Part shown: positions 8,521 through 18,131 of the stretch, one piece after another
Numbering within the stretch: the stretch's first letter is position 1
Layout of the letters: each line of letters starts with the position of its first letter
Assembly: GCF_000828895.1 (NCBI RefSeq)
Contig: NZ_AP014568.1
Span: 1,929,858-1,993,857 of the forward strand
Source of the DNA: Serpentinimonas raichei
GTDB lineage: Bacteria > Pseudomonadota > Gammaproteobacteria > Burkholderiales > Burkholderiaceae_C
Direction of reading: 5' to 3'
Length of the DNA: 64,000 nt
Made by a program: the position numbers and the translations under genes
Notes under the pieces: generated by a model
What the model saw: only the letters and a program-made list of their open reading frames with translations
Databases searched by the model: none
What the model was told of the DNA's origin: nothing

Positions 8521-9708
8521 TTACAACAGTTCCAGCGCCATGGCCGTGGCCTCGCCGCCACCGATGCACAGCGTGGCCACTCCGCGCCGGGCGGCTCGCG
8601 CACGCATGGCGTAAATGAGCGTGACTAGGATGCGCGCGCCGCTGGCCCCAATCGGGTGCCCGAGTGCGCAGGCGCCGCCGTTGACATTGACCTTGTCGTG
8701 CGGCACCTTGAGCTCGTGCATCAGCGCCATCGGCACCACGGCAAAAGCCTCGTTGATTTCCCACAAGTCCACCTGCTCCGCGCTCCAGCCGGCCTTGGCC
8801 AGCAGCTTTTGGCTCGCGCCCACTGGCGCGGTAGAAAACCACTGCGGCGCCTGGGCGTGGGTGGCGTGCGCGACCACGCGCACCAGCGGCGTGCACCCCA
8901 GCCGCTGCGCCGTGCTGGCGCGCATGAGCAGCAGCGCGGCCGCGCCGTCGTTGATGCTGGAGCTACTGGCCGCGGTCACGGTGCCGTCTTTCTTGAAGGC
9001 CGGCTTGAGCGTGGGGATTTTGTCGAGCTTGATGCGGCCCGGCCCTTCATCGATGCGCACCACGCGCGCGCCGCTGCGCTCTTGCAGCGTGACCGGGGCG
9101 ATTTCGGCGGCAAAGCTGCCGTCTTGAATGGCGCGCTGGGCGCGCTGCACGCTGGCGGTGGCAAAGGCGTCTTGCTGGGCGCGGGTAAAGCCGTAGTGGG
9201 CGGCGCAGTCTTCGCCAAAGGTGCCCATGCTGCGGCCGGCTTCGTAGGCGTCTTCGAGGCCGTCGAGCATCATGTGGTCAAACAGCCGGTCGTGGCCGAT
9301 GCGGTAACCGCCGCGCGCCTTGGCCAGCAAATAGGGGGCGTTGCTCATGCTCTCCATTCCGCCCGCGATGAGCACCTCGTGGCTGCCCGCGAGCAGCATG
9401 TCGTGCGCAAACATGGCGGCGCGCATCCCGGAGCCGCACATTTTGGACAACGTCACGGCCCCGGCGCTCTCGGGCAGGCCGCCCTTGAACGCGGCTTGGC
9501 GCGCGGGGGCTTGGCCTTGCCCGGCCATGAGGCAGTTGCCCAGCAGCACCTCGCTCACCAGCTCGGGCGCGATGCCCGCGCGCTGCACGGCGGCGGCGAT
9601 GGCCACCCCGCCGAGGTCGTGCGCCGCCAGCGCGGCAAAATCGCCCTGCAAACTGCCCATCGGGGTGCGGGCGGCGGATACGATGACGATCGGGTCAGAT
9701 GTGTTCAT
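8521..9708 (-). CDS. Acetyl-CoA C-acyltransferase (thiolase)
   Basis: This 395-residue thiolase cleaves or condenses 3-ketoacyl-CoA and acetyl-CoA. The acyl-accepting cysteine is Cys91 in KMCGSG; the second active-site signatures NEAFA, GHPIGASGAR and C-terminal CIGGGEATA are also present. Length matches the family. The start is ATG 9708, 14 bases inside the 3' end of the upstream uncharacterised gene; the longer open frame lacks family similarity. With the following acyl-CoA dehydrogenase it forms part of a beta-oxidation or branched-chain breakdown set. Biosynthetic (PhaA/AtoB-like) versus degradative activity cannot be separated by sequence alone. Confidence 0.92.
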   Translation of the reverse strand: MNTSDPIVIVSAARTPMGSLQGDFAALAAHDLGGVAIAAAVQRAGIAPELVSEVLLGNCLMAGQGQAPARQAAFKGGLPESAGAVTLSKMCGSGMRAAMFAHDMLLAGSHEVLIAGGMESMSNAPYLLAKARGGYRIGHDRLFDHMMLDGLEDAYEAGRSMGTFGEDCAAHYGFTRAQQDAFATASVQRAQRAIQDGSFAAEIAPVTLQERSGARVVRIDEGPGRIKLDKIPTLKPAFKKDGTVTAASSSSINDGAAALLLMRASTAQRLGCTPLVRVVAHATHAQAPQWFSTAPVGASQKLLAKAGWSAEQVDLWEINEAFAVVPMALMHELKVPHDKVNVNGGACALGHPIGASGARILVTLIYAMRARAARRGVATLCIGGGEATAMALELL

Positions 9709-10192
9709 GTTTGGGCTCTTGGGTTTCACGTTCCTCACGCGCCACGCGTTCAATGTAGGCCACAAAGTCGGGGTCTTCACCGCGCAGCAGGTGTTCCAGC
9801 GCGGCGGCAAAGTCCTCGCGACGGCACCACTCGCGCATGTAGTCGTCCCAACTGTTCCAGCGCCGCTGCTCGGTCGGGGTCATCGGCTCTTTGTAAGCCA
9901 CCAGGTAGGCGCGCTCGAACAGGCTGATCAGCATATCGAAAATAACCAGCATGCGCTCGCGCTGCTCGGCGCTGGGGTTGGGCAGCGCGCGCGTGCTGCG
10001 CAGTTGCAAGTCGGCATGGGCCAGCACCACTTGCAAAAACTGGTTGTAGGCGTCGCTCAGGTGCTGGTAGGCCTCTTCTTCCTCGTTCTCGCGCTCTTTG
10101 CGCGCCTGCTGCACATAAGTCCAGAGGGCAAAGGGCAGGCCGATCACCGTCACGGCGTTGGCGGCGAGCATGAAGGCGTCGTCTATCGTCAT
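9695..10192 (-). CDS. Uncharacterised protein with one N-terminal membrane helix
   Basis: I do not recognise this 165-residue protein. One hydrophobic segment (residues about 7-25) probably anchors it in the membrane with a long acidic/Glu-rich cytoplasmic part ([11 protein letters not shown]), a helical middle section and an aromatic C-terminal region ([12 protein letters not shown]). It overlaps the aceK stop by 4 bases (ATGA) and the thiolase start by 14 bases, so it is tightly coupled to both. The context places it between the isocitrate dehydrogenase switch and acyl-CoA metabolism, but no function should be assumed. Confidence 0.7.
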   Translation of the reverse strand: MTIDDAFMLAANAVTVIGLPFALWTYVQQARKERENEEEEAYQHLSDAYNQFLQVVLAHADLQLRSTRALPNPSAEQRERMLVIFDMLISLFERAYLVAYKEPMTPTEQRRWNSWDDYMREWCRREDFAAALEHLLRGEDPDFVAYIERVAREERETQEPKHEHI

Positions 10193-12039
10193 GGGGCGGC
10201 TGCGGCGGCGTGCGCCGCCAGCTGGGCGCGCTGCACCACGAAGCGGCGCTCGCGCTCGTAGGGGAACACATCGTGCACATGCCCGGCGGCGATGCGCTCT
10301 TTATGCGCCTGCCAGAAATCGGCTTGCAACAGATCGGCGTGGTGGCGCATGAAGACCTCGCGCACGCGCGGGTTGCTGAGCAAAAAGGGGCCAAAGGTTT
10401 CGGGGAACACGTCGTTCTTGGCCACGTTGTACCAGACGTCGCCGCTCATTTCCTCGTCTTCGTTGCGCGCCTGCGGCACGCGGCGGAAGTTGCAATCGGT
10501 GATGTATTCGATTTCGTCGTAATCGTAAAACACCACCTTGCCGTGGCGCGTGATGCCAAAGTTTTTCCACAGCATGTCGCCGGGGAAAATGTTGGCTGCT
10601 ACCAGGTCTTTGATGGCGTTGCCGTATTCGATCACGGCGCGCTGCAACTGCGCCTGGGCGGCGCCGTCGTCGCGGTTTTTTTGCAGCACCTCAAAGGCTT
10701 CTTGCAAATAAATGTTGAGCGGAATCATGCGCCGCTCGATGTACACGTGCTTGATCACCACCTCGATGGTGCCGTCGCCGTCGCGGTCGCTGATTTCGAT
10801 CTGGCTCGGGGCGAATTTTTTAATTTCCTCGATCAGGTCGTCGTTGAAGCGGGCCCGTGGAAAGCCCACTTCGGCGAATTCGAGCGAATCGGCCATGCGC
10901 CCGACCCGGTCGTGCTGCTTGACGAGCTGGTATTTGCCCCGGATCTGCTCGCGCGAGGTGTCTTTTTGCGGCGGATAAAAGTCCTTGATGACCTTGAACA
11001 CAAAGGGGAAGCTGGGCAGGTCGAACACCAGCATGACCATGCCCTTGATGCCGGGCGAGATGCGGAATTTATCCGTGCTGTGCCGCATGTGGTAGAGAAA
11101 ATCGCGGTAAAACAGCGTCTTGCCCTGCTTGGCCAAACCCAGCGCATTGTAAAATTCGGCCCGCGGCTTGCGCGGCATCATGCTGCGCAGGAATTGCACG
11201 TAGGCGCTCGGCACCTCCATGTCAACCATGAAATAGGCGCGGGCAAAGCTGAATATCATCAGCAGGTCGTCTTCGCCGTGCAGCAGGGTGTCGATCAGCA
11301 GTTTGCCGCTGTCGTTGTGCAATATCGGCAGCGCAAAAGGCAGCTCTTGGAAGCCGTTGATGAGCTTGCCCACGGCATAGGCGCCCTTGTTGCGGTAAAA
11401 CAGGCTGTGCAGCACCTGGATCTGGAAATTGGCGCGCAGCTTGTCGTGCTCAAACAAGGGCAGCAGCGCCTCGTACACGGCCTGGGTGTCGCGCTCGAAA
11501 TCCTCGAAGGGCGCGCGCAGGCCGAAATCGCGCACCATGCGGCGCAGCTCGCTCAGCAGATTCTCGCGCTGCGGGTAATAGCTGCGGTAGCTGGTGTGGG
11601 TTTGCGGGTCTTGCGGCTCCAGGTATTCGGTGCTCACCGCTGGGCGCACGAAAATAAAGTCGTTCTGGAAATAGCAGCGGTGCAAAATCTTGGTGCTGAC
11701 CGAATTAAAAAAGGTTTCGGCCAGTTCGGGCTGGCGGTGGTCCACCAGCATGCCCACATAAAACAGCTTGATCTGCTGCCAGACCTCCATCGGCAATTGC
11801 GCGGCGTGGTATTCGCGCTCCAGCCGCGTGACGCATTCCTTTACGCGCAGGTCGTAGAACTCGATGCGCTCGCGCTGGGCGCGCTGCTGGCCGTGCCAGT
11901 CTTGGGTTTCGAAACGGTGCTTGGCGCGCGCCGATTCGGCCCGAAACAGGCGGTAATGGCGGTCAAAACCGTCGATCATGGCGCGTGCAATGTCGTGCGC
12001 CAGCGTGGAGTCGAGCCGTTGCGGCAAGGTGGTGGACAT
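10189..12039 (-). CDS. aceK: Isocitrate dehydrogenase kinase/phosphatase AceK
   Basis: This 616-residue bifunctional enzyme phosphorylates isocitrate dehydrogenase to shut it down, sending isocitrate into the glyoxylate shunt during growth on acetate or fatty acids, and also removes the phosphate. The long N-terminal regulatory domain and the C-terminal kinase-like domain are both present, with the nucleotide-binding region [20 protein letters not shown] and the family-specific [17 protein letters not shown] and GDMLWKNFG segments. Length is slightly above the usual 570-600. Neither aceA nor aceB is in this window, which is unlike the enteric aceBAK operon; here it leads into thiolase and acyl-CoA dehydrogenase genes. 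Confidence 0.96.
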   Translation of the reverse strand: MSTTLPQRLDSTLAHDIARAMIDGFDRHYRLFRAESARAKHRFETQDWHGQQRAQRERIEFYDLRVKECVTRLEREYHAAQLPMEVWQQIKLFYVGMLVDHRQPELAETFFNSVSTKILHRCYFQNDFIFVRPAVSTEYLEPQDPQTHTSYRSYYPQRENLLSELRRMVRDFGLRAPFEDFERDTQAVYEALLPLFEHDKLRANFQIQVLHSLFYRNKGAYAVGKLINGFQELPFALPILHNDSGKLLIDTLLHGEDDLLMIFSFARAYFMVDMEVPSAYVQFLRSMMPRKPRAEFYNALGLAKQGKTLFYRDFLYHMRHSTDKFRISPGIKGMVMLVFDLPSFPFVFKVIKDFYPPQKDTSREQIRGKYQLVKQHDRVGRMADSLEFAEVGFPRARFNDDLIEEIKKFAPSQIEISDRDGDGTIEVVIKHVYIERRMIPLNIYLQEAFEVLQKNRDDGAAQAQLQRAVIEYGNAIKDLVAANIFPGDMLWKNFGITRHGKVVFYDYDEIEYITDCNFRRVPQARNEDEEMSGDVWYNVAKNDVFPETFGPFLLSNPRVREVFMRHHADLLQADFWQAHKERIAAGHVHDVFPYERERRFVVQRAQLAAHAAAAAP

Positions 12040-12150
12040 GGGCGGTGGTAAAAAAAGGTCAGCCAGCAGCCGCTGGAAGCCGGAACAGGCGATCCGAGCC
12101 AGCCCTCACACTAGCATAAAAACGGCGCCGCACCGCCCGGGGCCCAGCCC

Positions 12151-13356
12151 TCAACGGGTTTCGTTAAACAGCTCGCGTCCAATCAGCATGCGCCGCACCT
12201 CACTGGTGCCGGCCCCAATCTCGTAGAGCTTGGCGTCGCGCCACAAACGGCCCAGCGGGTAGTCGTTGATGTAGCCGTTGCCGCCAAAAATCTGGATGCC
12301 GTCGCTGGCCATGCGTGTGGCCTGTTCGGCGCACCACAGAATGACGGACGCGCAGTCCTTGCGCACCTGGCGCACGTGCTGGGCACCCAGCATGTCGAGG
12401 TTCTTGCCGATCTGGTAACAAAACGCCCGGCCGGCCTGCAGCACGGTGTACATGTCAGCCACCTTGCCTTGCACCAACTGGAATTCGCCGATGCTCTGGC
12501 CAAACTGCTTGCGCTCGTGGATGTAGGGGATGACGTTGTCCAACACCGCCTGCATGATGCCGATCGGCCCGGCCGCCAGCACGGCGCGCTCGTAGTCGAG
12601 CCCGCTCATCAGCACCTTGGCGCCTTGGTTCAGGCCGCCCAAGATGTTTTCGGCCGGCACCTCGACGTTCTCGAACACCAGCTCGCCGGTGTGGCTGCCG
12701 CGCATGCCCAGCTTGTCGAGCTTTTGCGCCACGCTAAAGCCCTTCATGCCCTTTTCGATCAGGAAAGCGGTGATTTGGCGGCGCGCGCCTGTGGGTTCGC
12801 CGTCCAGCCCCGACGTTTGCGCATAGACCACCAGGGTGTCGGCGTCCGGCCCGTTGGTGATCCACATCTTGCTGCCGTTGAGCAGGTAATAGCCGCCCTG
12901 GTCTTGCGCGCGCAGCTTCATGCTCAGCACGTCGGAGCCGGCGCCGGTCTCGCTCATGGCCAGCGCACCCACGTGCTCGCCGCTGATCAGCTTGGGCAGG
13001 TACTTGCTTTTTTGCGCCTCGCTGCCGTTGCGCTTGATCTGGTTCACGCACAGGTTCGAGTGCGCGCCGTAGGAGAGGCCGACCGAGGCGCTGGCGCGGC
13101 TGATTTCCTCCATGGCGATCATGTGCGCCAGGTAGCCCATGTCGGCACCGCCGTAGGCTTCGGGCACGGTGATGCCCAACAAGCCCAGGTCGCCCATCTT
13201 GCGCCACAAATCCATGGGGAACTGGTCGCTGCGGTCGATCTCGGCCGCGCGCGGGGCGATTTCGGCCTGCGCAAAGCTGCGCACCGCGTCGCGCAGGGCG
13301 TCGATGTCGTCGCCGAGCATAAAGTTCAGGCCGGGCAGTTGGGGCAGTGTGTTCAT
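12151..13356 (-). CDS. ivd: Isovaleryl-CoA dehydrogenase
   Basis: This 401-residue FAD-dependent acyl-CoA dehydrogenase is the leucine-degradation enzyme converting isovaleryl-CoA to 3-methylcrotonyl-CoA. Strong family features include the YGAHSNLC segment, [10 protein letters not shown], and a catalytic glutamate in the position typical of isovaleryl-CoA dehydrogenases (Glu256 in YERAVLAAG) rather than the C-terminal Glu of medium-chain enzymes; the C-terminus reads [12 protein letters not shown]. The start has a good AGGAG site. The gene lies 68 bases downstream of liuR, with a LiuR-type palindrome in the gap. The rest of the liu cluster (mccB, enoyl hydratase, HMG-CoA lyase) is not in the window. 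Confidence 0.93.
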   Translation of the reverse strand: MNTLPQLPGLNFMLGDDIDALRDAVRSFAQAEIAPRAAEIDRSDQFPMDLWRKMGDLGLLGITVPEAYGGADMGYLAHMIAMEEISRASASVGLSYGAHSNLCVNQIKRNGSEAQKSKYLPKLISGEHVGALAMSETGAGSDVLSMKLRAQDQGGYYLLNGSKMWITNGPDADTLVVYAQTSGLDGEPTGARRQITAFLIEKGMKGFSVAQKLDKLGMRGSHTGELVFENVEVPAENILGGLNQGAKVLMSGLDYERAVLAAGPIGIMQAVLDNVIPYIHERKQFGQSIGEFQLVQGKVADMYTVLQAGRAFCYQIGKNLDMLGAQHVRQVRKDCASVILWCAEQATRMASDGIQIFGGNGYINDYPLGRLWRDAKLYEIGAGTSEVRRMLIGRELFNETR

Positions 13357-13402
13357 GGGCAGGTCTCCTAGGGTTTGGTTGGGCTGAGCGCAGACGGTCG
13401 AG

Positions 13403-13424
13403 TTGACGTTTACGTAAAGGTAAA
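13403..13424 (-). promoter_or_regulatory. LiuR-type operator upstream of ivd
   Basis: A 22-bp dyad, TTGACGTTTAC / GTAAAGGTAAA, has arms matching at 9 of 11 positions around a perfect core TTTACGTAAA (13409-13418). It lies directly after the liuR stop codon and 47 bases before the ivd start. Its form fits operators of MerR-type LiuR regulators of leucine/isovalerate degradation in proteobacteria. It would control ivd separately from liuR. Confidence 0.65.
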
Positions 13425-13826
13425 TTATGCACCGCCCTTTTCGAGCTTGGTCAGCAGCGCTCGCGCCTCTTTCTCGTGCACCTTCACCTCGTCCAGGTTG
13501 GCTTGCAGGTCGGCCAGTTGCTCTTCAAGCTGGCGCCGGTGCAGCGCCAGCACGGCCAGGAACTTGCGCAACTGCGGCCCGGTGTCGCGCGGGCTGTCGT
13601 ACATGTCGATGATGTCTTTGGCTTGCGACAGGCTTAAGCCCAGGCGCTTGGCGCGCAGGGTGAGCTTGAGCCGGGTGCGGTCGCGCGCGCTGTAAGTGCG
13701 GCTGCGCCCGGCCGGGCCGGTGCGCTGCGGTTGCAGCAGGCCCATGTCTTCGTAAAAGCGGATGGCGCGCGTGGTGAGGTCGAACTCGCGCGCCAAGTCG
13801 CCGATGGTGTAGCTGGTTTTGGCCAT
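13425..13826 (-). CDS. liuR: MerR family regulator of leucine degradation LiuR
   Basis: This 133-residue MerR-type regulator has the N-terminal winged helix ([20 protein letters not shown], residues 6-25), a second helix pair with [11 protein letters not shown], and a C-terminal dimerisation coiled coil. It has no metal-binding cysteines, which separates it from CueR/MerR and fits LiuR, the regulator of branched-chain amino acid and isovalerate catabolism. The next gene downstream on the same strand is ivd. LiuR proteins usually repress liu genes until the pathway intermediate accumulates; that ligand is inferred from the family. Confidence 0.85.
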   Translation of the reverse strand: MAKTSYTIGDLAREFDLTTRAIRFYEDMGLLQPQRTGPAGRSRTYSARDRTRLKLTLRAKRLGLSLSQAKDIIDMYDSPRDTGPQLRKFLAVLALHRRQLEEQLADLQANLDEVKVHEKEARALLTKLEKGGA

Positions 13827-13904
13827 GGTTGGCGGGCGTCATGCCCTTGTTTCACATTGGGTTCATAATGCCATAAGCGAAATTCTGATCATTGCACCCC
13901 CGCC

Positions 13905-16511
13905 ATGCAAGCGCCCCATCCACTTGCCCTCTACGCCCCGGGTCCGCGCCACTCCGGCTCGGGTTTTTTGGCTACGGCCATCAACGCCTCGCCGGTGGTG
14001 GCCATCACGTGGGTGGGGGCCGAGGGCTGCCCGGTCGCTTTTGTGAGCGACAACGTCAGCCAGTGGGGCTACCACGCCGCCGACTGGATGCGCCAACAGC
14101 TGCGCTACCTCGACTTGGTGCACCCCGACGACCTGGACGGACTCAACACCGAGGTCGAAGCCAAGCGCCTGCAAGGCGTCGAGAATTACGTGCAGCATTA
14201 TCGCTTGCGCACCGCCGACGGGCGCTGGGCCTGGGTCGAAGACCGCACTTGGATGGAGTACGACGCCGCCGGCACCATCACCTGGGCGCACGGGGTGCTG
14301 CTCGACATCAGCGCGCGCAAACAGCAAGAGCAGGTGGCCGAACTGGAGCGCCAGACGCTGGAGCGGCTGCTTGGCCCGATCGAACTGCAGCCCTTGCTGG
14401 AATTCATGGTGCGCGGCTACCAGGCCTTGATGCCCGGCCGCCTCTTCAGCGTGCTGTTGCTCGACCTCAAAACCAGCACCGTGCTCGACTTCGCCAGCCC
14501 CGACTTGCCCATCGCCTTCCGGCAAGCCATCGACGGACTAGCGATCGGCCCCCAGGCGGGCTCCTGTGGCAGCGCCGCCTTCCTCGGCCACGCGGTGATC
14601 GTGCCCGACATCGCCACCGACCCGCTTTGGGCCGACTACAAACACCTGGCGCTGCCGCACGGCCTGGCGGCGTGCTGGTCGCTGCCGATCAAGGGGCCGC
14701 AGGGGCAGGTGCTGGGCACCTTTGCCGTTTACACCCCGCACATCGGGGCACCCTCGGCAGCCGATCTGGCCACCCTGGAGCGCGGCGCCTACTTGGCCGG
14801 GCTGGCGATCGACCGCCACCAATCGCTCGACAAGCTGCTCAAATTGCAGCAGGCGGTCGAGCAAAGCCCGTCCTCGATCGTGATCGCCAACCTCGACGCC
14901 GAAATCGAGTACGCCAACGCGGCCTTTTTCCAAGCCACCGGCTACACCGCGCAGGAGGTGCTGGGCCAGAACCCGCGCCTCTTGCAGTCGGGCAAAACCC
15001 CGCCCTCGGTCTACCGAGAGATGTGGGCGGCGCTGGGTTCTGGCCGCCGCTGGGAAGGCGAGCTCATCAACCGGCGCAAAGACGGCAGCGAATACACCGA
15101 GATGGCGCGCCTGGCCCCGATCGTGCAAGCCGACGGGCGCATCACGCACTACGTGGGCATCAAAGAAGATATCACGCAGCGCAAATTGGCCGAGCAGCAG
15201 ATCGAGCGCTTGGCTTTTTTCGACCAGCTCACCGGCTTGCCGAATCGGCAACTGCTGCATGACCGCTTTCATCAGGCCGCCAGCCAGGCGCAGCGCCACC
15301 ACCAGCAGATGGCGCTGATGTACATCGACCTCGACAACTTCAAGCACATCAACGACACCCTGGGCCACCACCTCGGCGACGAACTGCTGCTGCGGGTGGC
15401 GCAGCGGCTGAGCGCTCAGGTGCGCGCGGGCGACACCCTGTCACGCCAAGGCGGAGACGAGTTCGTGCTCTTGCTGCCCGAATGCGACCAAGCCGCCGCG
15501 AGCCTCGTGGCCGACAAATTGATCGAACAAGCGGGTTGCAGCCTCGTGGTCGGCGCCCACGAGGTCACGGCCACGCTCTCGGTCGGCATCGCCCTGTACC
15601 CGCACGATGGCGATACGCTCGACGAGCTGGCACGCTGCGCCGACATGGCGATGTACCAGGCCAAACAAGAGGGCCGCAGCACGTTTAGGTTTTTCACCCC
15701 CGCCCTGCGCACCCACAGCAGCCGCACGCTGCGCTTGCGCAACGATTTGCGGCTGGCGCTGGAGCGCGGGCAACTGGCGCTGGTCTATCAGCCGCAGGTG
15801 CGGCTGGCCGACGGGAAGATGCTGGGCGTGGAAGCCCTGCTGCGCTGGCAGCACCCCGAACTGGGCCCGATTTCACCGGCCGAGTTCATCCCGATCGCCG
15901 AGACCTGCGGCCTCATCCTGCCCATCGGGGATTGGGTGCTGCGCCAAGGCTTGCAGCAGTTGCAGCGCTGGGACGCCGCCGGCTTGGGGGCTTTGACGGT
16001 CGCCGTCAATCTGTCAGCGGTGCAATTTCGCGACCTGCGGCTGGCCGAGCGGATCGGGCAGCTCCTGCATGAAAGCGGCCTGCCGGCGCAACGGCTGGAA
16101 ATCGAGCTCACCGAAAGCTGCGCCATGATCAACCCGCAAGGCTCGATCAACACCCTTGAGGGCTTGCGGCAGCTGCAAATTCCCATTGCCATCGACGACT
16201 TCGGCACTGGCTACTCGTCGCTCAGCTACCTCAAGCGCTTCAAGGTGGGCCGGCTCAAAATCGACCAAAGCTTTGTGCGCGACCTGCACCTGGACCCGGA
16301 CGACCGCGCCATCGTGCGCGCCATCATCGGGCTGGCCGATCACCTCGGCATGCGCACCGTGGCCGAAGGGGTGGAAACGGCGGAGCAACTGGCTTGGCTG
16401 CGCGAGCACGGCTGCGACGAAGCCCAAGGCTATTTTTTCAGCCGCCCTCTTTCACCCGAAGCCATGCAAGCGTGGGCGCTGGCACGCGCACCCCAGCAGC
16501 CCGCGGTTTAA
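13905..16511 (+). CDS. PAS-GAF-PAS-GGDEF-EAL cyclic-di-GMP turnover protein
   Basis: This 868-residue soluble protein joins sensory domains to both c-di-GMP enzymes. Order: PAS (about 20-145), GAF (about 155-300), PAS (about 305-425), GGDEF (about 430-595) and EAL (about 605-860). The cyclase motif is intact (GGDEF, 516-520) with an inhibitory I-site RAGD at 507-510, exactly five residues upstream. The phosphodiesterase domain has EAL at 643-645, DDFGTGYSSL, the K of KIDQSF and AEGVE, so it also looks active. No transmembrane segment or signal peptide is seen, so it senses an internal cue. It is divergent from liuR, and its end overlaps the convergent YgjP-type gene by 4 bases. Confidence 0.93.
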   Translation: MQAPHPLALYAPGPRHSGSGFLATAINASPVVAITWVGAEGCPVAFVSDNVSQWGYHAADWMRQQLRYLDLVHPDDLDGLNTEVEAKRLQGVENYVQHYRLRTADGRWAWVEDRTWMEYDAAGTITWAHGVLLDISARKQQEQVAELERQTLERLLGPIELQPLLEFMVRGYQALMPGRLFSVLLLDLKTSTVLDFASPDLPIAFRQAIDGLAIGPQAGSCGSAAFLGHAVIVPDIATDPLWADYKHLALPHGLAACWSLPIKGPQGQVLGTFAVYTPHIGAPSAADLATLERGAYLAGLAIDRHQSLDKLLKLQQAVEQSPSSIVIANLDAEIEYANAAFFQATGYTAQEVLGQNPRLLQSGKTPPSVYREMWAALGSGRRWEGELINRRKDGSEYTEMARLAPIVQADGRITHYVGIKEDITQRKLAEQQIERLAFFDQLTGLPNRQLLHDRFHQAASQAQRHHQQMALMYIDLDNFKHINDTLGHHLGDELLLRVAQRLSAQVRAGDTLSRQGGDEFVLLLPECDQAAASLVADKLIEQAGCSLVVGAHEVTATLSVGIALYPHDGDTLDELARCADMAMYQAKQEGRSTFRFFTPALRTHSSRTLRLRNDLRLALERGQLALVYQPQVRLADGKMLGVEALLRWQHPELGPISPAEFIPIAETCGLILPIGDWVLRQGLQQLQRWDAAGLGALTVAVNLSAVQFRDLRLAERIGQLLHESGLPAQRLEIELTESCAMINPQGSINTLEGLRQLQIPIAIDDFGTGYSSLSYLKRFKVGRLKIDQSFVRDLHLDPDDRAIVRAIIGLADHLGMRTVAEGVETAEQLAWLREHGCDEAQGYFFSRPLSPEAMQAWALARAPQQPAV

Positions 16512-17344
16512 TCGCTGGCCAGTTGCACCTGCTTGAGGGCACGCCGGCGTTCGAGCTGGTCCGGCAACACCCCTTGCACCAGCTGCCAAAAGGCCGGGCT
16601 GTGGTTCATCTCGCGCAGGTGCGCCAGTTCGTGCACCACCACGTAGTCGATCAAATGCGCCTCGAGCTGGATCAGCCGCCAGTGCAGGCGCAGGCTGCCG
16701 TCGGCCTTGGCGCTGCCCCAGCGCGTGCCGGCGTTGGAGAGCTTGAGGCTGCGCCACTGCACCCCGAGCTGCGGCGCAAAGTGTTGCAAGCGCTGCACAT
16801 ACAGGCTGTAGGCGCTGCGCTGCAACCAGGCATAGACGGCGCTGCGTACGCGCTCGGGTGCGCTCTCGGGGGTCAGCGCCAGCTGCAAGCCGCCTTCAAT
16901 CAAGCGGGCGCTGCCGCTAGCCAAGTCCGCTGCCGGCTCCAGCCGCAGCGGCAGCGGCTGACCGAGGTAGTCCACCGTGGCCCCGGTGCGCCAGCGCGCC
17001 GCCAGTTGCTCCGGCGTGGGGGCTTGGTCAGGCACCGTATGCGCCTGCACCTGCTGCAATTTACCGAGTATCCAGCGCGCCTTGCTGAGCAAAAAGCGCT
17101 CCACCTCGGCCTGCGCCAAGCGGCTGGGGGCACGCACCGTCAGGCCTTGGGGGCAGACGCGCAAGGCCAGCGTTTTGCGCTGGGCGCGCTCGAAGCGGTA
17201 GCCCACAGGCTGCCCATCGAGCAGGCATTCGCGGTTGGCCTGTGGGTGGCGCAGGGGCGCAGCCGCTTGGTTGGCTTGGTCGGCCTTGACGGGCGTGGCC
17301 GCCACAGGGGCCGGGCTGACCAGCCTATCCAGTTGCAGGTTCAT
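16508..17344 (-). CDS. YgjP-type zinc metallopeptidase domain protein
   Basis: This 278-residue protein carries the YgjP/DUF45 (M48-like) domain, with the zinc site HELAHL at residues 238-243 followed by NHSPAFW, the third-ligand region. Upstream lies the family's beta-rich part (GYRFERAQRKTLALRVCPQG). There is no signal peptide, so it is cytoplasmic. Substrates of this family are not known. It is the last gene of the corC-lnt-glyQS-gmhB-plsC operon, 31 bases after plsC, an order seen in many Burkholderiales. Confidence 0.88.
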   Translation of the reverse strand: MNLQLDRLVSPAPVAATPVKADQANQAAAPLRHPQANRECLLDGQPVGYRFERAQRKTLALRVCPQGLTVRAPSRLAQAEVERFLLSKARWILGKLQQVQAHTVPDQAPTPEQLAARWRTGATVDYLGQPLPLRLEPAADLASGSARLIEGGLQLALTPESAPERVRSAVYAWLQRSAYSLYVQRLQHFAPQLGVQWRSLKLSNAGTRWGSAKADGSLRLHWRLIQLEAHLIDYVVVHELAHLREMNHSPAFWQLVQGVLPDQLERRRALKQVQLASD

Positions 17345-17375
17345 GGCAAGTTACGGGCTTTGACCCCGTGCAGGA

Positions 17376-18131
17376 TCAGGGCAGGACTGGCGCGTAGGCT
17401 TCGGGGTCGAGGCGGCGCATCTCGGCCTCGATCCAGTCTTGCACCTCGCGCATCAGCTCCTCCGGGTCGCGCCCGGCGCTGGGAATTTGCGGTCCGATTG
17501 AAATATCCACCACCCCGGGGCGCTTGATGAAGGCCTTGGCCGGCCAGCAGCGACCGGAATTGACGGCGATCGGAATCACCGGCACCCCAGCCTGCACCGC
17601 CAGCCGGGTGCCGCCGCTTTTGTACTGTCCCACCTGGCCGCGCTCGATGCGCGTGCCCTCGGGGAACATGATGACCCAAGTGCCTTGACCCAGCAAGCGC
17701 CGGCCCTGCTGCACCACCTTGGCAAAAGCCTGGTTGCGCTGCCCACGGTCGATGTGGATCATGTCCATGCGCCCCATCGCCCAGCCGAAAAACGGGATAT
17801 GCAGCAGCTCTTTTTTGAACACGAAGGCCAGCGGATGCGGCATCAGCGCCGGCATGCTAAAGGTCTCCCAAACCGACTGGTGCTTGAGCAGCAACACCGC
17901 CGCATCCAGACGGCCCTGGGGCAGGTTTTCCCAACCCGTGACGCGGTTGCGGATACCCAATATCCAGCCACCGGCCCAGACCGCCGTGGCCAGCCAGGCG
18001 GCGCACATGCGGTAGACCCGGGCCCGGCTCACGAACGACGCGGCCAGCACCACCGCCAGCGCCCACGGCACCACCGTGATGGCCATGAACAGCAGGTGCA
18101 GCAGCGAACGCAGGGCATAGAAGGCGGTCAT
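17376..18131 (-). CDS. plsC: 1-acyl-sn-glycerol-3-phosphate acyltransferase
   Basis: This 251-residue membrane-bound enzyme acylates lysophosphatidic acid at sn-2 in phospholipid synthesis. It has two N-terminal hydrophobic segments (about 8-30 and 35-57), motif I KHQSVWE with His84 and an acidic residue (Glu89) in the HX4D/E position, and the phosphate-binding motif FPEGTR at 156-161. The true start is ATG 18131, which overlaps the gmhB stop as ATGA; the much longer open frame upstream is antisense-type noise over gmhB. Confidence 0.92.
   Translation of the reverse strand: MTAFYALRSLLHLLFMAITVVPWALAVVLAASFVSRARVYRMCAAWLATAVWAGGWILGIRNRVTGWENLPQGRLDAAVLLLKHQSVWETFSMPALMPHPLAFVFKKELLHIPFFGWAMGRMDMIHIDRGQRNQAFAKVVQQGRRLLGQGTWVIMFPEGTRIERGQVGQYKSGGTRLAVQAGVPVIPIAVNSGRCWPAKAFIKRPGVVDISIGPQIPSAGRDPEELMREVQDWIEAEMRRLDPEAYAPVLP

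Noticed and set aside
13403-13424. TTGACG on the plus strand as a -35 for an antisense transcript into liuR
   Set aside because: It is part of the LiuR-type dyad, and no -10 at proper spacing follows on that strand.
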